Origin: Pseudomonas putida W15Oct28
GTDB lineage: Bacteria > Pseudomonadota > Gammaproteobacteria > Pseudomonadales > Pseudomonadaceae
Assembly: GCF_000708715.2 (NCBI RefSeq)
Contig: NZ_JENB01000001.1
Coordinates: 186,001-250,000 of the forward strand
Reading direction: 5' to 3'
DNA length: 64,000 bases
Every line of letters starts with the position of its first letter. Position 1 is the first letter of the stretch. The position numbers and the translations under genes were made by a program. Of this stretch, positions 1 through 7,250 are shown one piece after another. The notes beneath the pieces were generated by a model. It was not told the origin of the DNA. It made no database searches and saw only the letters and a list, made by a program, of their open reading frames with translations.

Positions 1-6
1 TTTCAT
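1..6 (-). CDS. pobA: Start of divergent gene, probably 4-hydroxybenzoate 3-monooxygenase (partial)
   Basis: Only two codons are in the window: the plus-strand CAT at 4-6 reads ATG AAA (Met-Lys) on the minus strand, preceded by a weak purine-rich AGAGAC. The identity is inferred from context: the AraC regulator that follows is divergent, and in P. putida the pobA flavoprotein hydroxylase lies head-to-head with an AraC-type activator. PobA proteins often begin Met-Lys-Thr, which is compatible. The rest of the gene is outside the window, so this is a context call, not a sequence proof. Confidence 0.45.
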
Positions 7-92
7 TGTTGTTGTCTCTGTTCGGACGATGCCGGCCCTGGACTGGCAGTGGGGCGGCATCTGCTGTTAGGGTTTGCCCTTGCATTTTTACT

Positions 93-105
93 GGCAAAAA
101 TTGCC
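93..105. promoter_or_regulatory. Palindrome in the pobA/AraC intergenic region
   Basis: GGCAAAAATTGCC is a perfect 5-bp inverted repeat around AAA, in the 172-bp region between the divergent start codons. It lies in an AT-rich stretch with no ORF of its own. It could be an activator site for the AraC-type regulator or part of the pobA promoter; the sequence does not decide. Confidence 0.35.
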
Positions 106-151
106 CATTAAGTGTGCTATTCCATGAATAACCTGCACTTTTACAAAAATC

Positions 152-166
152 GTTCGATTAACGGAC
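152..166. promoter_or_regulatory. Candidate PcaR (IclR-family) box
   Basis: GTTCGATTAACGGAC is an imperfect palindrome that closely resembles the P. putida PcaR box as I remember it (GTTCGATAATCGCAC). A second copy-like site lies at 31519-31533 in front of an aromatic-acid transporter. It ends 12 bp before the AraC gene start. The match suggests that beta-ketoadipate pathway control extends to this promoter pair; this is inference from sequence similarity. Confidence 0.45.
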
Positions 167-178
167 AGACCTACCCGC

Positions 179-1057
179 ATGAAATCCACCCTCCCCGGCG
201 TCCCCTTGTTCAAGCTGTATGGCGAAAACCAGGCCTGGCCCGGCACCGACCTGCTGCACTGCGAGTCCATCCCGGCGCGTAGCCGTTTGCACCACTGGGA
301 AATCAAGCCGCACCAGCATGCCGAGCTGTTCCAGCTGCTTTACGTACAGCGCGGCCAGGCCCAGGTGGAGGTCGAAGGCGTGCGCAGTGCCATCGGCGAG
401 GCGGCGATCCAGGTGGTGCCGCCGATGACCGTGCATGGCTTTCGCTTCAGTGCCGATATCCAGGGGTATGTGCTGACGTTTGGCACCGCACTGGTGGCAA
501 ACCTGGAACAGCGCCTGGGCGCGCCGCTGACGGTGCTGGCGAAACCGGCGTGTTACCCGCTAGGCCAGGACCGTGTGCACCTGCGCAGCCTGATCGGCAC
601 CTTGCACCAGGAGTACCAGGGCAATGCCCCCGCGCGGGCGGCCATGCTCGAAGCGCTGGTGACCGCGCTGATGGTGTGGATCAGCCGCCGCCAGCAGTTG
701 GGGCAAGCGCCGCGCAATCGCGATGAACGTGACCGCCAGTTGTTGGGGCAGTACCTGCGACTGGTCGAAGCGCATTACCGCGAGCACCTGTCGGTGGAGG
801 ACTTCGCCGCGCGATTGAATGTGCCGAGCCTGCAACTGAACCAGTTGTGCCGGGCGCTGAGTGGCCAGACTGCGCTGCAGGTGCTGCACCAACGCTTGCT
901 GTTGGAGGCGCGGCGCAACCTGATTTATACGCGGATGAGTATCGGGCAGCTGTCGGATAACCTGGGGTTCACCGACCCGACTTACTTTGCCCGGTGGTTC
1001 AAGCGCTTGAGTGGGCAGACGCCCAATGGGTATCGCAGGTCGGTGCAGCCGGAATGA
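179..1057 (+). CDS. pobC: AraC-family transcriptional regulator, PobC-like
   Basis: 292 aa. The N-terminal half (about residues 20-120) is a cupin-type effector domain with HQHAELFQL. The C-terminal 100 residues hold the two AraC helix-turn-helix motifs, including the FTDPTYFARWFKRLSGQTP signature of the second HTH. Size and layout fit the AraC activators of 4-hydroxybenzoate hydroxylase in Pseudomonas. It is divergent from the gene whose start codon is at position 6, with a shared 172-bp regulatory region. The start ATG at 179 lacks a strong Shine-Dalgarno sequence. The likely role is activation of pobA in response to 4-hydroxybenzoate; the AraC fold is sure, the pob assignment rests on context. 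Confidence 0.75.
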   Translation: MKSTLPGVPLFKLYGENQAWPGTDLLHCESIPARSRLHHWEIKPHQHAELFQLLYVQRGQAQVEVEGVRSAIGEAAIQVVPPMTVHGFRFSADIQGYVLTFGTALVANLEQRLGAPLTVLAKPACYPLGQDRVHLRSLIGTLHQEYQGNAPARAAMLEALVTALMVWISRRQQLGQAPRNRDERDRQLLGQYLRLVEAHYREHLSVEDFAARLNVPSLQLNQLCRALSGQTALQVLHQRLLLEARRNLIYTRMSIGQLSDNLGFTDPTYFARWFKRLSGQTPNGYRRSVQPE

Positions 1058-1072
1058 ATTGTGGCTGACTGT

Positions 1073-1151
1073 ACCGGCCTCTTCGCGGGCTCGCCCGCTC
1101 CCACAGGTATTGCGCCTCTGTGGGAGCGGGCAAGCCCGCGAAGAGGCCGGT
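1073..1151. repeat. REP doublet (inverted pair)
   Basis: Two inverted REP units: ACCGGCCTCTTCGCGGGC, then GCCCGCTCCCACAGG, a short loop, and the mirror-image CTGTGGGAGCGGGC..GCCCGCGAAGAGGCCGGT. It lies directly behind the AraC gene, where it can act as a transcription end or RNA stabiliser. It is the first of many such elements in the window, all intergenic. Confidence 0.9.
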
Positions 1152-1179
1152 AAAAGCAGCACACAGTTTCAGCCCTTGC

Positions 1180-1211
1180 TTGACGTATACGTAAACCTGC
1201 CTTCAGGATAA
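1180..1211 (+). promoter_or_regulatory. Candidate promoter/operator of the MerR-HMG-CoA lyase operon
   Basis: TTGACG at 1180-1185 can serve as -35. It overlaps the 10-bp palindrome ACGTATACGT (1183-1192) and is followed about 20 bp later by GGATAA. A long spacer with a dyad near the -35 is typical of promoters controlled by MerR proteins, and this gene's product is one. It is probably an autoregulatory site. Confidence 0.45.
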
Positions 1212-1237
1212 CCGCATACCCCACGCCGAGCCCCAGC

Positions 1238-1636
1238 ATGAGCACCCAGACCTACAGCATCTCCGACCTGTCCCGCGAGCTGGACATCACCACCCGCGCC
1301 ATCCGTTTCTACGAGGAGCAGGGCCTGCTGAGCCCCGAACGCCGAGGCCTGGAACGTATCTACACAGCGCGCGACAAGGTCAGCCTGAAGCTCATCCTGC
1401 GCGGCAAGCGCATCGGCTTTTCGCTGGCCGAGTGCCGCGAGCTGATCGAACTGTACGACCCCACCAGCGGCAACCTCAAGCAGCTCAACAGCATGCTGGC
1501 GAAAATTGCCGAGCGGCGTGCCCAGCTGGAACAGCAGATGCTCGACATCCACCAGATGCAACTGGAACTGGACACCGCCCAGGAGCGCTGTGAACAAGCC
1601 CTGGCCGCCACCCTGAACAACAAAGACAACCGCTGA
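1238..1636 (+). CDS. MerR-family regulator, LiuR-like
   Basis: 132 aa. The N-terminal winged helix shows the MerR signature (residues 5-40, YSISDLSRELDITTRAIRFYEEQGLL), followed by the ARDK..LKLILRGKRIGFSL segment and a C-terminal coiled coil (about 80-125) for dimerisation. There are no Cys residues of the metal-sensing kind. The gene is followed after 19 bp by HMG-CoA lyase, the arrangement expected of the LiuR subgroup that controls leucine/isovalerate catabolism in Pseudomonas. In classical liu clusters the regulator precedes liuABCDE; here only the lyase is present. An ACGTATACGT palindrome upstream may be its operator. Confidence 0.75.
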   Translation: MSTQTYSISDLSRELDITTRAIRFYEEQGLLSPERRGLERIYTARDKVSLKLILRGKRIGFSLAECRELIELYDPTSGNLKQLNSMLAKIAERRAQLEQQMLDIHQMQLELDTAQERCEQALAATLNNKDNR

Positions 1637-1655
1637 ACGCCACAGGAAACCCGCC

Positions 1656-2555
1656 ATGCCCTTGCCCAAAGAAGTCCGTCTGGTCGAAGTAGGCCCCCGC
1701 GACGGTTTGCAGAACGAAGCCCAGCCCATCAGCGTTGCCGACAAGGTGCGCCTGGTGGACGACCTCACCGAGGCAGGCCTGGCCTATATCGAGGTGGGCA
1801 GTTTCGTCTCGCCCAAGTGGGTGCCTCAGATGGCCGGTTCCGCCGAGGTGTTCGCCGGTATCCAGCAACGCCCCGGTGTGACGTATGCGGCGCTGGCGCC
1901 AAACCTGCGCGGCTTCGAGGACGCCCTGGCTGCCGGGGTGAAGGAAGTGGCGGTGTTTGCAGCTGCTTCTGAAGCGTTCTCGCAGCGCAACATCAACTGC
2001 TCGATCAGCGACAGCCTCAAGCGCTTCGAACCGATCATGGAAGCTGCGCGCAACCACGGTGTGCGCGTACGCGGCTACGTGTCGTGCGTACTTGGTTGCC
2101 CCTATGAAGGCAAGGTCAGCGCCGAACAGGTCGCCCCGGTGGCCCGCGCCCTGCATGACATGGGCTGTTACGAGGTCTCCCTGGGCGACACCATTGGCAC
2201 AGGTACCGCCGGCGATACCCGGCGCCTGTTCGAGGTGGTTTCGGCCCTGGTACCACGCGAGCAACTGGCCGGGCACTTCCATGATACCTATGGCCAGGCA
2301 TTGGCCAACGTCTATGCCAGCCTGCTCGAAGGTATCAATGTGTTCGACAGCTCGGTGGCCGGGCTGGGTGGCTGCCCTTACGCCAAAGGCGCTACCGGCA
2401 ACATCGCCACGGAAGATGTGGTGTACCTGCTGCAGGGGCTGGGCATTGCTACCGGCATCGACCTGGACCGGCTGATCGCCGCGGGCCAACGCATCAGCAG
2501 CGTGCTCGGCCGCGGCAATGGGTCGCGGGTAGCACGGGCGCGCAGCGCGCAATAA
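1656..2555 (+). CDS. mvaB: Hydroxymethylglutaryl-CoA lyase
   Basis: 299 aa, the usual length. The enzyme cleaves 3-hydroxy-3-methylglutaryl-CoA to acetoacetate and acetyl-CoA, the last step of leucine degradation. The TIM-barrel start VEVGPRDGLQNE carries the metal-binding Asp, HFHDTYGQ the metal-binding histidines, and the lyase signature FDSSVAGLGGCPYAKGATG holds the catalytic Cys. A canonical Shine-Dalgarno (ACAGGAAAC) precedes ATG 1656. It is co-transcribed with the MerR regulator. Right behind it lie the regulatory sites of a small RNA, so transcription probably ends near 2560-2590, although no clear terminator is seen. Confidence 0.93.
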   Translation: MPLPKEVRLVEVGPRDGLQNEAQPISVADKVRLVDDLTEAGLAYIEVGSFVSPKWVPQMAGSAEVFAGIQQRPGVTYAALAPNLRGFEDALAAGVKEVAVFAAASEAFSQRNINCSISDSLKRFEPIMEAARNHGVRVRGYVSCVLGCPYEGKVSAEQVAPVARALHDMGCYEVSLGDTIGTGTAGDTRRLFEVVSALVPREQLAGHFHDTYGQALANVYASLLEGINVFDSSVAGLGGCPYAKGATGNIATEDVVYLLQGLGIATGIDLDRLIAAGQRISSVLGRGNGSRVARARSAQ

Positions 2556-2587
2556 GTCATACGGGTGTCACATACGTGTGGGTGAAG

Positions 2588-2628
2588 TGTTACCGCCCCC
2601 ACGTTTCACAGCAAAAAATCGGGTAACA
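2588..2628 (+). promoter_or_regulatory. Candidate upstream activator sites (CbrB-type) for the sRNA promoter
   Basis: TGTTACC (2588-2594) and its inverse GGTAACA (2622-2628) lie about 85-120 bp upstream of the sigma-54 promoter at 2711. CbrB, the enhancer-binding protein that drives crcZ and crcY, binds TGTTAC/GTAACA half sites. The spacing here is longer than in the textbook CbrB palindrome, so one or both halves may pair with other partial sites nearby. Confidence 0.5.
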
Positions 2629-2710
2629 GGGAAACAAATCGACAGAATTTCAGGCCTGGCAATTTCTATGAAAAACGCTAAGTGCTTGATTTTAAAGGAT
2701 TTGAAAAAGT

Positions 2711-2726
2711 TGGCACGCACCCTGCT
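2711..2726 (+). promoter_or_regulatory. Sigma-54 promoter of the CrcY-like RNA
   Basis: TGGCACGCACCCTGCT matches the -24/-12 consensus TGGCACG-N4-TTGCW with a single change (C for T). The invariant GG and GC have the correct spacing. The predicted start of transcription is about 12 bp after the -12 GC, near 2736. No protein gene follows within 350 bp, which points to a non-coding product. Confidence 0.85.
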
Positions 2727-2735
2727 ATATCTTTC

Positions 2736-3087
2736 GTACAAGAACAAAAAAAATGTGACACCCAATAAAAACAACAGGTAACGACTCTGACATAACAAGA
2801 ACAACACGGCAGAGGCGTAGCAAGCAGATCTTTTTGGAGTCGACACGCTTTTCAGGGGTACGCCCCGCGGTCTGGCACAGAACAACAAAACTACCTCAAG
2901 GTAGCTACAGCCAGGTTCGGATCAATGATGAAAGCAGGTCAGCGCTCAAAAAAATACGTTTGCTCTTGACCCCGCATGGGGGTCGCACGCAACACCAAGG
3001 CAGGCTAACAAAAACAACAAAAAGCCGGTCTCAATAATAAAAAAAGAGCAAGCAGCAACGCTTTGGGGGGAGCTTCGGCTCCCCTTA
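2736..3087 (+). ncRNA. crcY: CrcY-like small RNA that sequesters Hfq/Crc
   Basis: There is no credible ORF here. The region is rich in unpaired A/C and holds at least five A-rich catabolite-activity-type motifs of the AAxAAxAA kind: about 2741-2753, 2764-2776, 2794-2806, 2879-2891 and 3007-3023. It runs from a sigma-54 promoter to a GC hairpin (3067-3084). These are the hallmarks of CrcZ/CrcY RNAs, which titrate the Hfq-Crc translational repressor when carbon sources are poor. I recall that in P. putida KT2440 crcY lies between a hydroxymethylglutaryl-CoA lyase gene and an MgtC-family gene, exactly the neighbours seen here. Both ends are estimates. Confidence 0.85.
3067..3084. terminator. Bidirectional hairpin terminator between the sRNA and mgtC-like gene
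   Basis: GGGGAGCTTCGGCTCCCC forms a 7-bp GC stem with a stable TTCG tetraloop. It sits directly behind the minus-strand stop codon at 3085 and at the end of the plus-strand small RNA. The T-tract on the plus strand is weak. Confidence 0.75.
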
Positions 3088-3624
3088 GTGCTTCCTGCCC
3101 TCCTCCTCCTCTTCCTTCTGCTTTTCCTCGCTCTGTCCTTCGACCTTCTCCACCAGCAACGGCATCGTGCCCAGTACCAGCAGGGCCAGCACCGTGCTGA
3201 TCAACGCCGTGGCTTCGCGCCCCATGCCGGCAGCCGTACCGATGGCAGCAGTCATCCATAGCCCTGCGGCGGTAGTCAGGCCTTTCACATGGCTGGTGTC
3301 CTTCCCGTTACCTTTCAGGATGGTACCCGCCCCCAGAAAGCCGATACCGGCGACGATCCCCTGGATTACCCTGCTTAACGCCTGTTCATCAGCCCCGGCC
3401 ATGCTCGGCGCCAGCACGAACAGCGCGGCGCCCAGCGAGACCAGCATGTGGGTGCGCACCCCGGCGGATTTGCCTTTGTGTTCGCGTTCAAAGCCCAGCA
3501 CAGCGCCAAGTATGGCTGCCATCAGCAGGCGCACCAGAATGCGCGTGACCTCGCGCTCATCGGTGACATCGGCGAATTCGGCCTGGATTGCTTGCCAGAT
3601 GACGTCCATCACAGTTGTCCCCAT
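3085..3624 (-). CDS. MgtC/SapB-family membrane protein
   Basis: 179 aa from ATG 3624 (AAGG 6-7 bp upstream); ATG 3609 is an alternative start. The longer reading frame to 3783 is rejected because it runs through a REP doublet. The MgtC core is clear: LLMAAILGAVLGFEREHKGKSAGVRTHMLV near residues 30-60, then IVAGIGFLGAGTIL and the TTAAGLWMTAAIGTAAG segment, with four or five hydrophobic helices. The tail is a highly charged Glu/Lys stretch (EEKQKEEEEEGRKH). The family includes Mg2+-starvation and virulence factors, but most homologues have no assigned transport activity. It is convergent with the CrcY-like RNA. Confidence 0.85.
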   Translation of the reverse strand: MGTTVMDVIWQAIQAEFADVTDEREVTRILVRLLMAAILGAVLGFEREHKGKSAGVRTHMLVSLGAALFVLAPSMAGADEQALSRVIQGIVAGIGFLGAGTILKGNGKDTSHVKGLTTAAGLWMTAAIGTAAGMGREATALISTVLALLVLGTMPLLVEKVEGQSEEKQKEEEEEGRKH

Positions 3625-3645
3625 GCTGAGCCTTGTGTGGCCAGG

Positions 3646-3746
3646 TCCGGCCTTTTCGCGGGCATGCCCGCTCCCACATGTACTGCACAGTTCTAGATAC
3701 TTGTGGTGATCCTGTGGGAGCGGGCGTGCCCGCGAAGAGGCCAGGC
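3646..3746. repeat. REP doublet
   Basis: Inverted REP units (CCTTTTCGCGGGCATGCCCGCTCCCACA and the mirror GTGGGAGCGGGCGTGCCCGCGAAGAGGCC), about 35 bp apart, fill most of the region upstream of the MgtC-like gene. Confidence 0.88.
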
Positions 3747-3860
3747 CTGCCCTATGCAGAGTTGACCTCTGCACACAGGGCAAAGTGCCGCTCAGCCTGT
3801 TGATGCAGCAACCAGCCCCTCACTGCGGTCCACTCTGTACATCCCGAGGAGGACTTCATC

Positions 3861-4100
3861 ATGCCCGTTGAAATCGAAGAATCCACCCAACGCTGCACCC
3901 TGATCGGCGAAGACTTGCGCATCGAGGGTGACGGCCCCGATATCGAAATCATCACAGACGAACAGCTGCGCATGTCAGTGGCCTTGCTCGCAGGCCAACG
4001 CGTGCCCATCACTGAATCCGAGGCCGATGCACTGACCGTGGCGGGTGCGGTGGATAGCCGCAGGCACCTGAAGACCAGTGTGCCAGGCTCGGTGATCTAA
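3861..4100 (+). CDS. Small DUF3203-family protein
   Basis: 79 aa, preceded by a strong Shine-Dalgarno (CGAGGAGG). It is acidic, with no signal peptide and no membrane segment. The tail ITESEADALTVAGAVDSRRHLK..GSVI matches what I remember of the Pseudomonas DUF3203 family, whose function is unknown. It stands alone between a divergent REP/MgtC region and ccoG. Confidence 0.65.
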   Translation: MPVEIEESTQRCTLIGEDLRIEGDGPDIEIITDEQLRMSVALLAGQRVPITESEADALTVAGAVDSRRHLKTSVPGSVI

Positions 4101-4221
4101 GGCCTGGCGGGGCCGACCGGGTAATCTGATACGGTTTTTATCGCAAAATCTGAGCCTGTGCTGATAACAGCCTCAGGGCCATAGTGCTCATGCCTGATCG
4201 AGGCCTGATGAGCACCGAACC

Positions 4222-5625
4222 ATGAATAACAGAATCCCTTTTACAGAGATCGCCGCCGCCCCAGCCAGCCACCCTCCGCGACGCATCGACAGCGGCATCC
4301 ACACCCGCAGCTTTACCGGGCTGTACCGTACCCTGCGCATCGGCTTTGCCGGCGCCCTGTTCGTGCTGTTCTTTGGCACCGCCTGGCTGAACTGGAACGG
4401 CCGCCAAGCCGTGCTGTGGGACTTGAGCGAAAGCAAATTCCACATCTTTGGCGCCACTTTCTGGCCACAGGATTTCATCCTGCTGTCGGCGCTGCTGATC
4501 ATCTGCGCCTTCGGCCTGTTCGCCATTACCGTGTACGCCGGCCGCGTGTGGTGCGGCTACAGCTGCCCACAGAGCACCTGGACCTGGCTGTTCATGTGGT
4601 GCGAAAAGGTTACCGAGGGCGACCGCAACCAGCGCATCAAGCTCGCCGCCGCGCCCTGGAGCCTGAACAAACTGGCACGCCGCACCCTGAAGCACAGCCT
4701 GTGGCTGGCCATCGGCGTAGTCACCGGGCTGACCTTCGTTGGCTACTTCACGCCCATCCGGCCACTGGCTGCAGAACTGTTCACCTTGCAACTGGGCGGC
4801 GTGGCGCTGTTCTGGGTGCTGTTCTTTACCGCTGCCACCTATATCAACGCAGGCCTGCTGCGCGAAGCGGTGTGCCTGCACATGTGCCCGTATGCGCGCT
4901 TCCAGGGCGTGATGTTCGACAAGGACACCCTGGCGGTCGCCTACGACCCGCGCCGCGGTGAAACCCGTGGCCCGCGCAAGAAAGGCAGTGACGTAGGCGC
5001 CCAAGGCCTGGGCGACTGCATCGACTGCACGCTGTGTGTGCAAGTGTGCCCCACCGGCATCGATATCCGCGATGGCTTGCAAATGGCCTGCATCGGTTGC
5101 GCGGCATGCATCGACGCCTGCGACGGGGTGATGGACAAGATGGGTTACGCCCGCGGGTTGATCGGTTACAAGTCCGAACACAGCTTGCAGGGCGGCAGCA
5201 CCCACTGGCTGCGCCCGCGCCTGTTGGGCTACGCCGCTGCGCTCGGGGTGATGATCGCAGCACTGGTGGTGGCCTTGCAGATGCGCCCGATGGTTTCGCT
5301 GGACGTGATCAAGGATCGCGGCCTGTTCCGTGAAAATGCCCAGGGCCAGATCGAGAACATCTACCTGCTCAAGGTCATCAACAAGACCGAACGCACCCGG
5401 CACTATGCACTGCGCCTGCTGGACGCTGACGGTTTCACCTTGCAGGGCAACACCGCATTGGTGATCCCGGCCGGCGAAATGAGCGAACTGCCGGTATCGG
5501 TGGCGATGCTGGCCGAGCGCCCGGCCAGCAGTTCGCAAACGCTGAGCTTCGAAATCAGCGAGCGCGACGACCCTGCCATTCGCAGCGTGGCGCAAAGCCG
5601 CTTCGTCGCACCGATGAACCGCTGA
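4222..5625 (+). CDS. ccoG: Cytochrome c oxidase accessory protein CcoG (FixG/RdxA)
   Basis: 467 aa. It is a membrane-bound ferredoxin-like protein needed for cbb3 oxidase assembly, acting as a copper reductase in current models. The first helix is at about residues 38-58, further helices at about 85-110 and 155-220, then a cytoplasmic pair of 4Fe-4S clusters (CIDCTLCVQVCPTG and CIGCAACIDACDG, about 270-305), another helix near 335-355, and a C-terminal Ig-like domain. The NapH-type WCGYSCPQSTWTWLFMW motif is present. It stands away from any ccoNOPQ genes in this window and is monocistronic here. Confidence 0.93.
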   Translation: MNNRIPFTEIAAAPASHPPRRIDSGIHTRSFTGLYRTLRIGFAGALFVLFFGTAWLNWNGRQAVLWDLSESKFHIFGATFWPQDFILLSALLIICAFGLFAITVYAGRVWCGYSCPQSTWTWLFMWCEKVTEGDRNQRIKLAAAPWSLNKLARRTLKHSLWLAIGVVTGLTFVGYFTPIRPLAAELFTLQLGGVALFWVLFFTAATYINAGLLREAVCLHMCPYARFQGVMFDKDTLAVAYDPRRGETRGPRKKGSDVGAQGLGDCIDCTLCVQVCPTGIDIRDGLQMACIGCAACIDACDGVMDKMGYARGLIGYKSEHSLQGGSTHWLRPRLLGYAAALGVMIAALVVALQMRPMVSLDVIKDRGLFRENAQGQIENIYLLKVINKTERTRHYALRLLDADGFTLQGNTALVIPAGEMSELPVSVAMLAERPASSSQTLSFEISERDDPAIRSVAQSRFVAPMNR

Positions 5626-5675
5626 TCCCTTACACTGACGCCACCTTGCCTGCCAGGCTTCGACAGAAGGCCAGA

Positions 5676-7085
5676 ATGAAACGCTACGAACGCTTCGCCG
5701 ACGACATTGCCGAACTGATCCGCTCCGGGGTATTGGGCCCAGGCCAACGCGTGCCTTCGGTGCGCTACGCCAGCCAGACCCACGGGGTGAGCCCGTCCAC
5801 CGTGTTCCAGGCCTATTACCTGCTGGAGCGGCGCGGGCTGATCCGTGCCCGGCCGCGCTCGGGCTATTTCGTCAACGCCCACGCGCCGCGCCAGTTCAGC
5901 GAGCCGCAGGCATTGCAGCCAGTCAGCGAGTCGACGGACGTGGACGTGAGCGGCTTGGTGTTCTCGATCCTCGACTCGATCAAGGACCCCAACACCATAC
6001 CGTTCGGCTCAGCCTTCCCCAGCCCCGAACTGTTCCCGCTGCAGCGCCTGTCGCGCTCGCTGGCCAGCGCCAGCCGCAGCATGGACCCGCGCATGGTGGT
6101 GACCGACCTGTCGCCCGGCAACCCCCAGCTGCGCCGGCAAATTGCCCTGCGCTACATGGTCGGTGGGCTGATGCTGCCCATGGAAGAGCTGCTGATCACC
6201 AACGGTGCACTTGAAGCCCTGAACCTGTGCCTGCAGGCAGTGACCCAGCCGGGCGACCTGGTGGCCATCGAGGCCCCCGCCTTCTATGCCTGCCTGCAAG
6301 TGCTGGAGCGGCTCAAGCTCAAGGCTGTGGAAATTCCCGTGCACCCGCGCGAAGGCATGGACCTGGGGGTACTGGCACAGACGCTGGAAAAGCACCCGGT
6401 GAAAGCCGTCTGGTGCATGACCAACTTCCAGAACCCGGTAGGCGCGAGCATGCCGGAGGCGAAGAAGCAGGCGCTGGTGGAACTGCTGACGCGTCACCAG
6501 GTACCGTTGATCGAAGACGACGTATACGCCGAGCTGTATTACTCGCAACAGGCGCCAAAGCCGGCCAAGGCCTTCGATACCCAGGGCCTGGTGATGCATT
6601 GCGGCTCGTTCGCCAAAAGCCTCGCACCCGGTTACCGCATCGGCTGGGTGGCGGCCGGGCGCTTTGCGCAGAAGATCGAGCGGCTGAAACTGATGACCTC
6701 GCTGTGCGCCTCGATGCCGGCCCAGGCTGCGATTGCCGACTACCTGCAGCACGGCGGCTACGACCGCCACCTGCGCAAGCTGCGCTACGCCCTGGAGGGC
6801 CAGCAGGCCAACATGCTGGCGGCCATTGCCCGCCATTTCCCGGCGCAGACGCGGGTCAGCCAGCCGTCCGGCGGCTACTTCCTGTGGCTGGAGCTGCCCG
6901 AGCAGATGGACGCCCTGAAGCTGTTCCATATGGCCCTGGCCCAAGGCATCAGTATCGCCCCAGGGCCGATCTTTTCGCCCACCCGCCGCTTCGGCAACTG
7001 CATCCGGCTCAACTACGGCAGCCCCTGGCATGACGGCGCCGAACGGGCCATGGAGACCCTGGGGCGAATCATCCGCTCGTTCTGA
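5676..7085 (+). CDS. MocR-type regulator (GntR HTH fused to aminotransferase domain)
   Basis: 469 aa from ATG 5676, chosen over the TTG at 5646 because AGAAGG lies 7 bp upstream. The GntR winged helix covers about residues 1-70 (ADDIAELIRSGVLGPGQRVPSVRYASQ), followed by a linker and a fold-type I aminotransferase domain. The latter has the PLP-binding lysine context GSFAKSLAPGYRIGW and the ITNGALEALNL and NFQNPVG motifs. MocR proteins use PLP or an amino compound as effector. Neighbours do not reveal the target; it is not next to pdx or gab genes. Confidence 0.9.
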   Translation: MKRYERFADDIAELIRSGVLGPGQRVPSVRYASQTHGVSPSTVFQAYYLLERRGLIRARPRSGYFVNAHAPRQFSEPQALQPVSESTDVDVSGLVFSILDSIKDPNTIPFGSAFPSPELFPLQRLSRSLASASRSMDPRMVVTDLSPGNPQLRRQIALRYMVGGLMLPMEELLITNGALEALNLCLQAVTQPGDLVAIEAPAFYACLQVLERLKLKAVEIPVHPREGMDLGVLAQTLEKHPVKAVWCMTNFQNPVGASMPEAKKQALVELLTRHQVPLIEDDVYAELYYSQQAPKPAKAFDTQGLVMHCGSFAKSLAPGYRIGWVAAGRFAQKIERLKLMTSLCASMPAQAAIADYLQHGGYDRHLRKLRYALEGQQANMLAAIARHFPAQTRVSQPSGGYFLWLELPEQMDALKLFHMALAQGISIAPGPIFSPTRRFGNCIRLNYGSPWHDGAERAMETLGRIIRSF

Positions 7086-7141
7086 ATGAAAGCTGTCGAA
7101 TGCCAGCTATAGTTGTCGGACTCGCAGGCAGGATAGCCAGC

Positions 7142-7250
7142 ATGCCCCCCCGACAACACCCAAGCTTGCATAGAGCAACTACAACAAAAACTGCTCGAAC
7201 TGGAGGCGCAGAATGCCGAACTGCGCATCAAGGCGGCCTGTTATGACGTC
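7142..7250 (+). other. Probable missing N-terminus of hybrid kinase 1, out of frame after a C7 run
   Basis: ATG 7142 follows AGGAT with good spacing but begins with a run of seven C (7145-7151) and closes after 33 codons. The frame of the downstream kinase is open here and encodes IEQLQQKLLELEAQNAELR, a coiled coil like the N-termini of the two paralogues downstream. Removing one C would join ATG 7142 to that frame. This is either a frameshift, a sequencing error, or slippage control. Confidence 0.6.

Noticed and set aside
2578..3037. Small ORFs of 67 codons at 2578-2781 and 2834-3037
   Set aside because: They cover the sigma-54 promoter region and the A-rich RNA, have no convincing ribosome site, and their composition (Lys/Asn-rich) reflects the A-rich motifs.
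3625..3783. N-terminal extension of the MgtC-like protein by 53 codons
   Set aside because: The extension reads through an inverted REP doublet, which is non-coding. Both ATG 3624 and ATG 3609 have better ribosome sites.
4138..5595. Long open frames opposite real genes, such as the antisense frame over ccoG, and similar ones at 19903-21240, 24254-26113, 27128-28918, 41542-43248 and 43208-45580
   Set aside because: They are rich in His, Gln, Arg and Ala, lack recognisable domains and lie exactly opposite well-identified enzymes. High GC at third codon positions creates such shadows.
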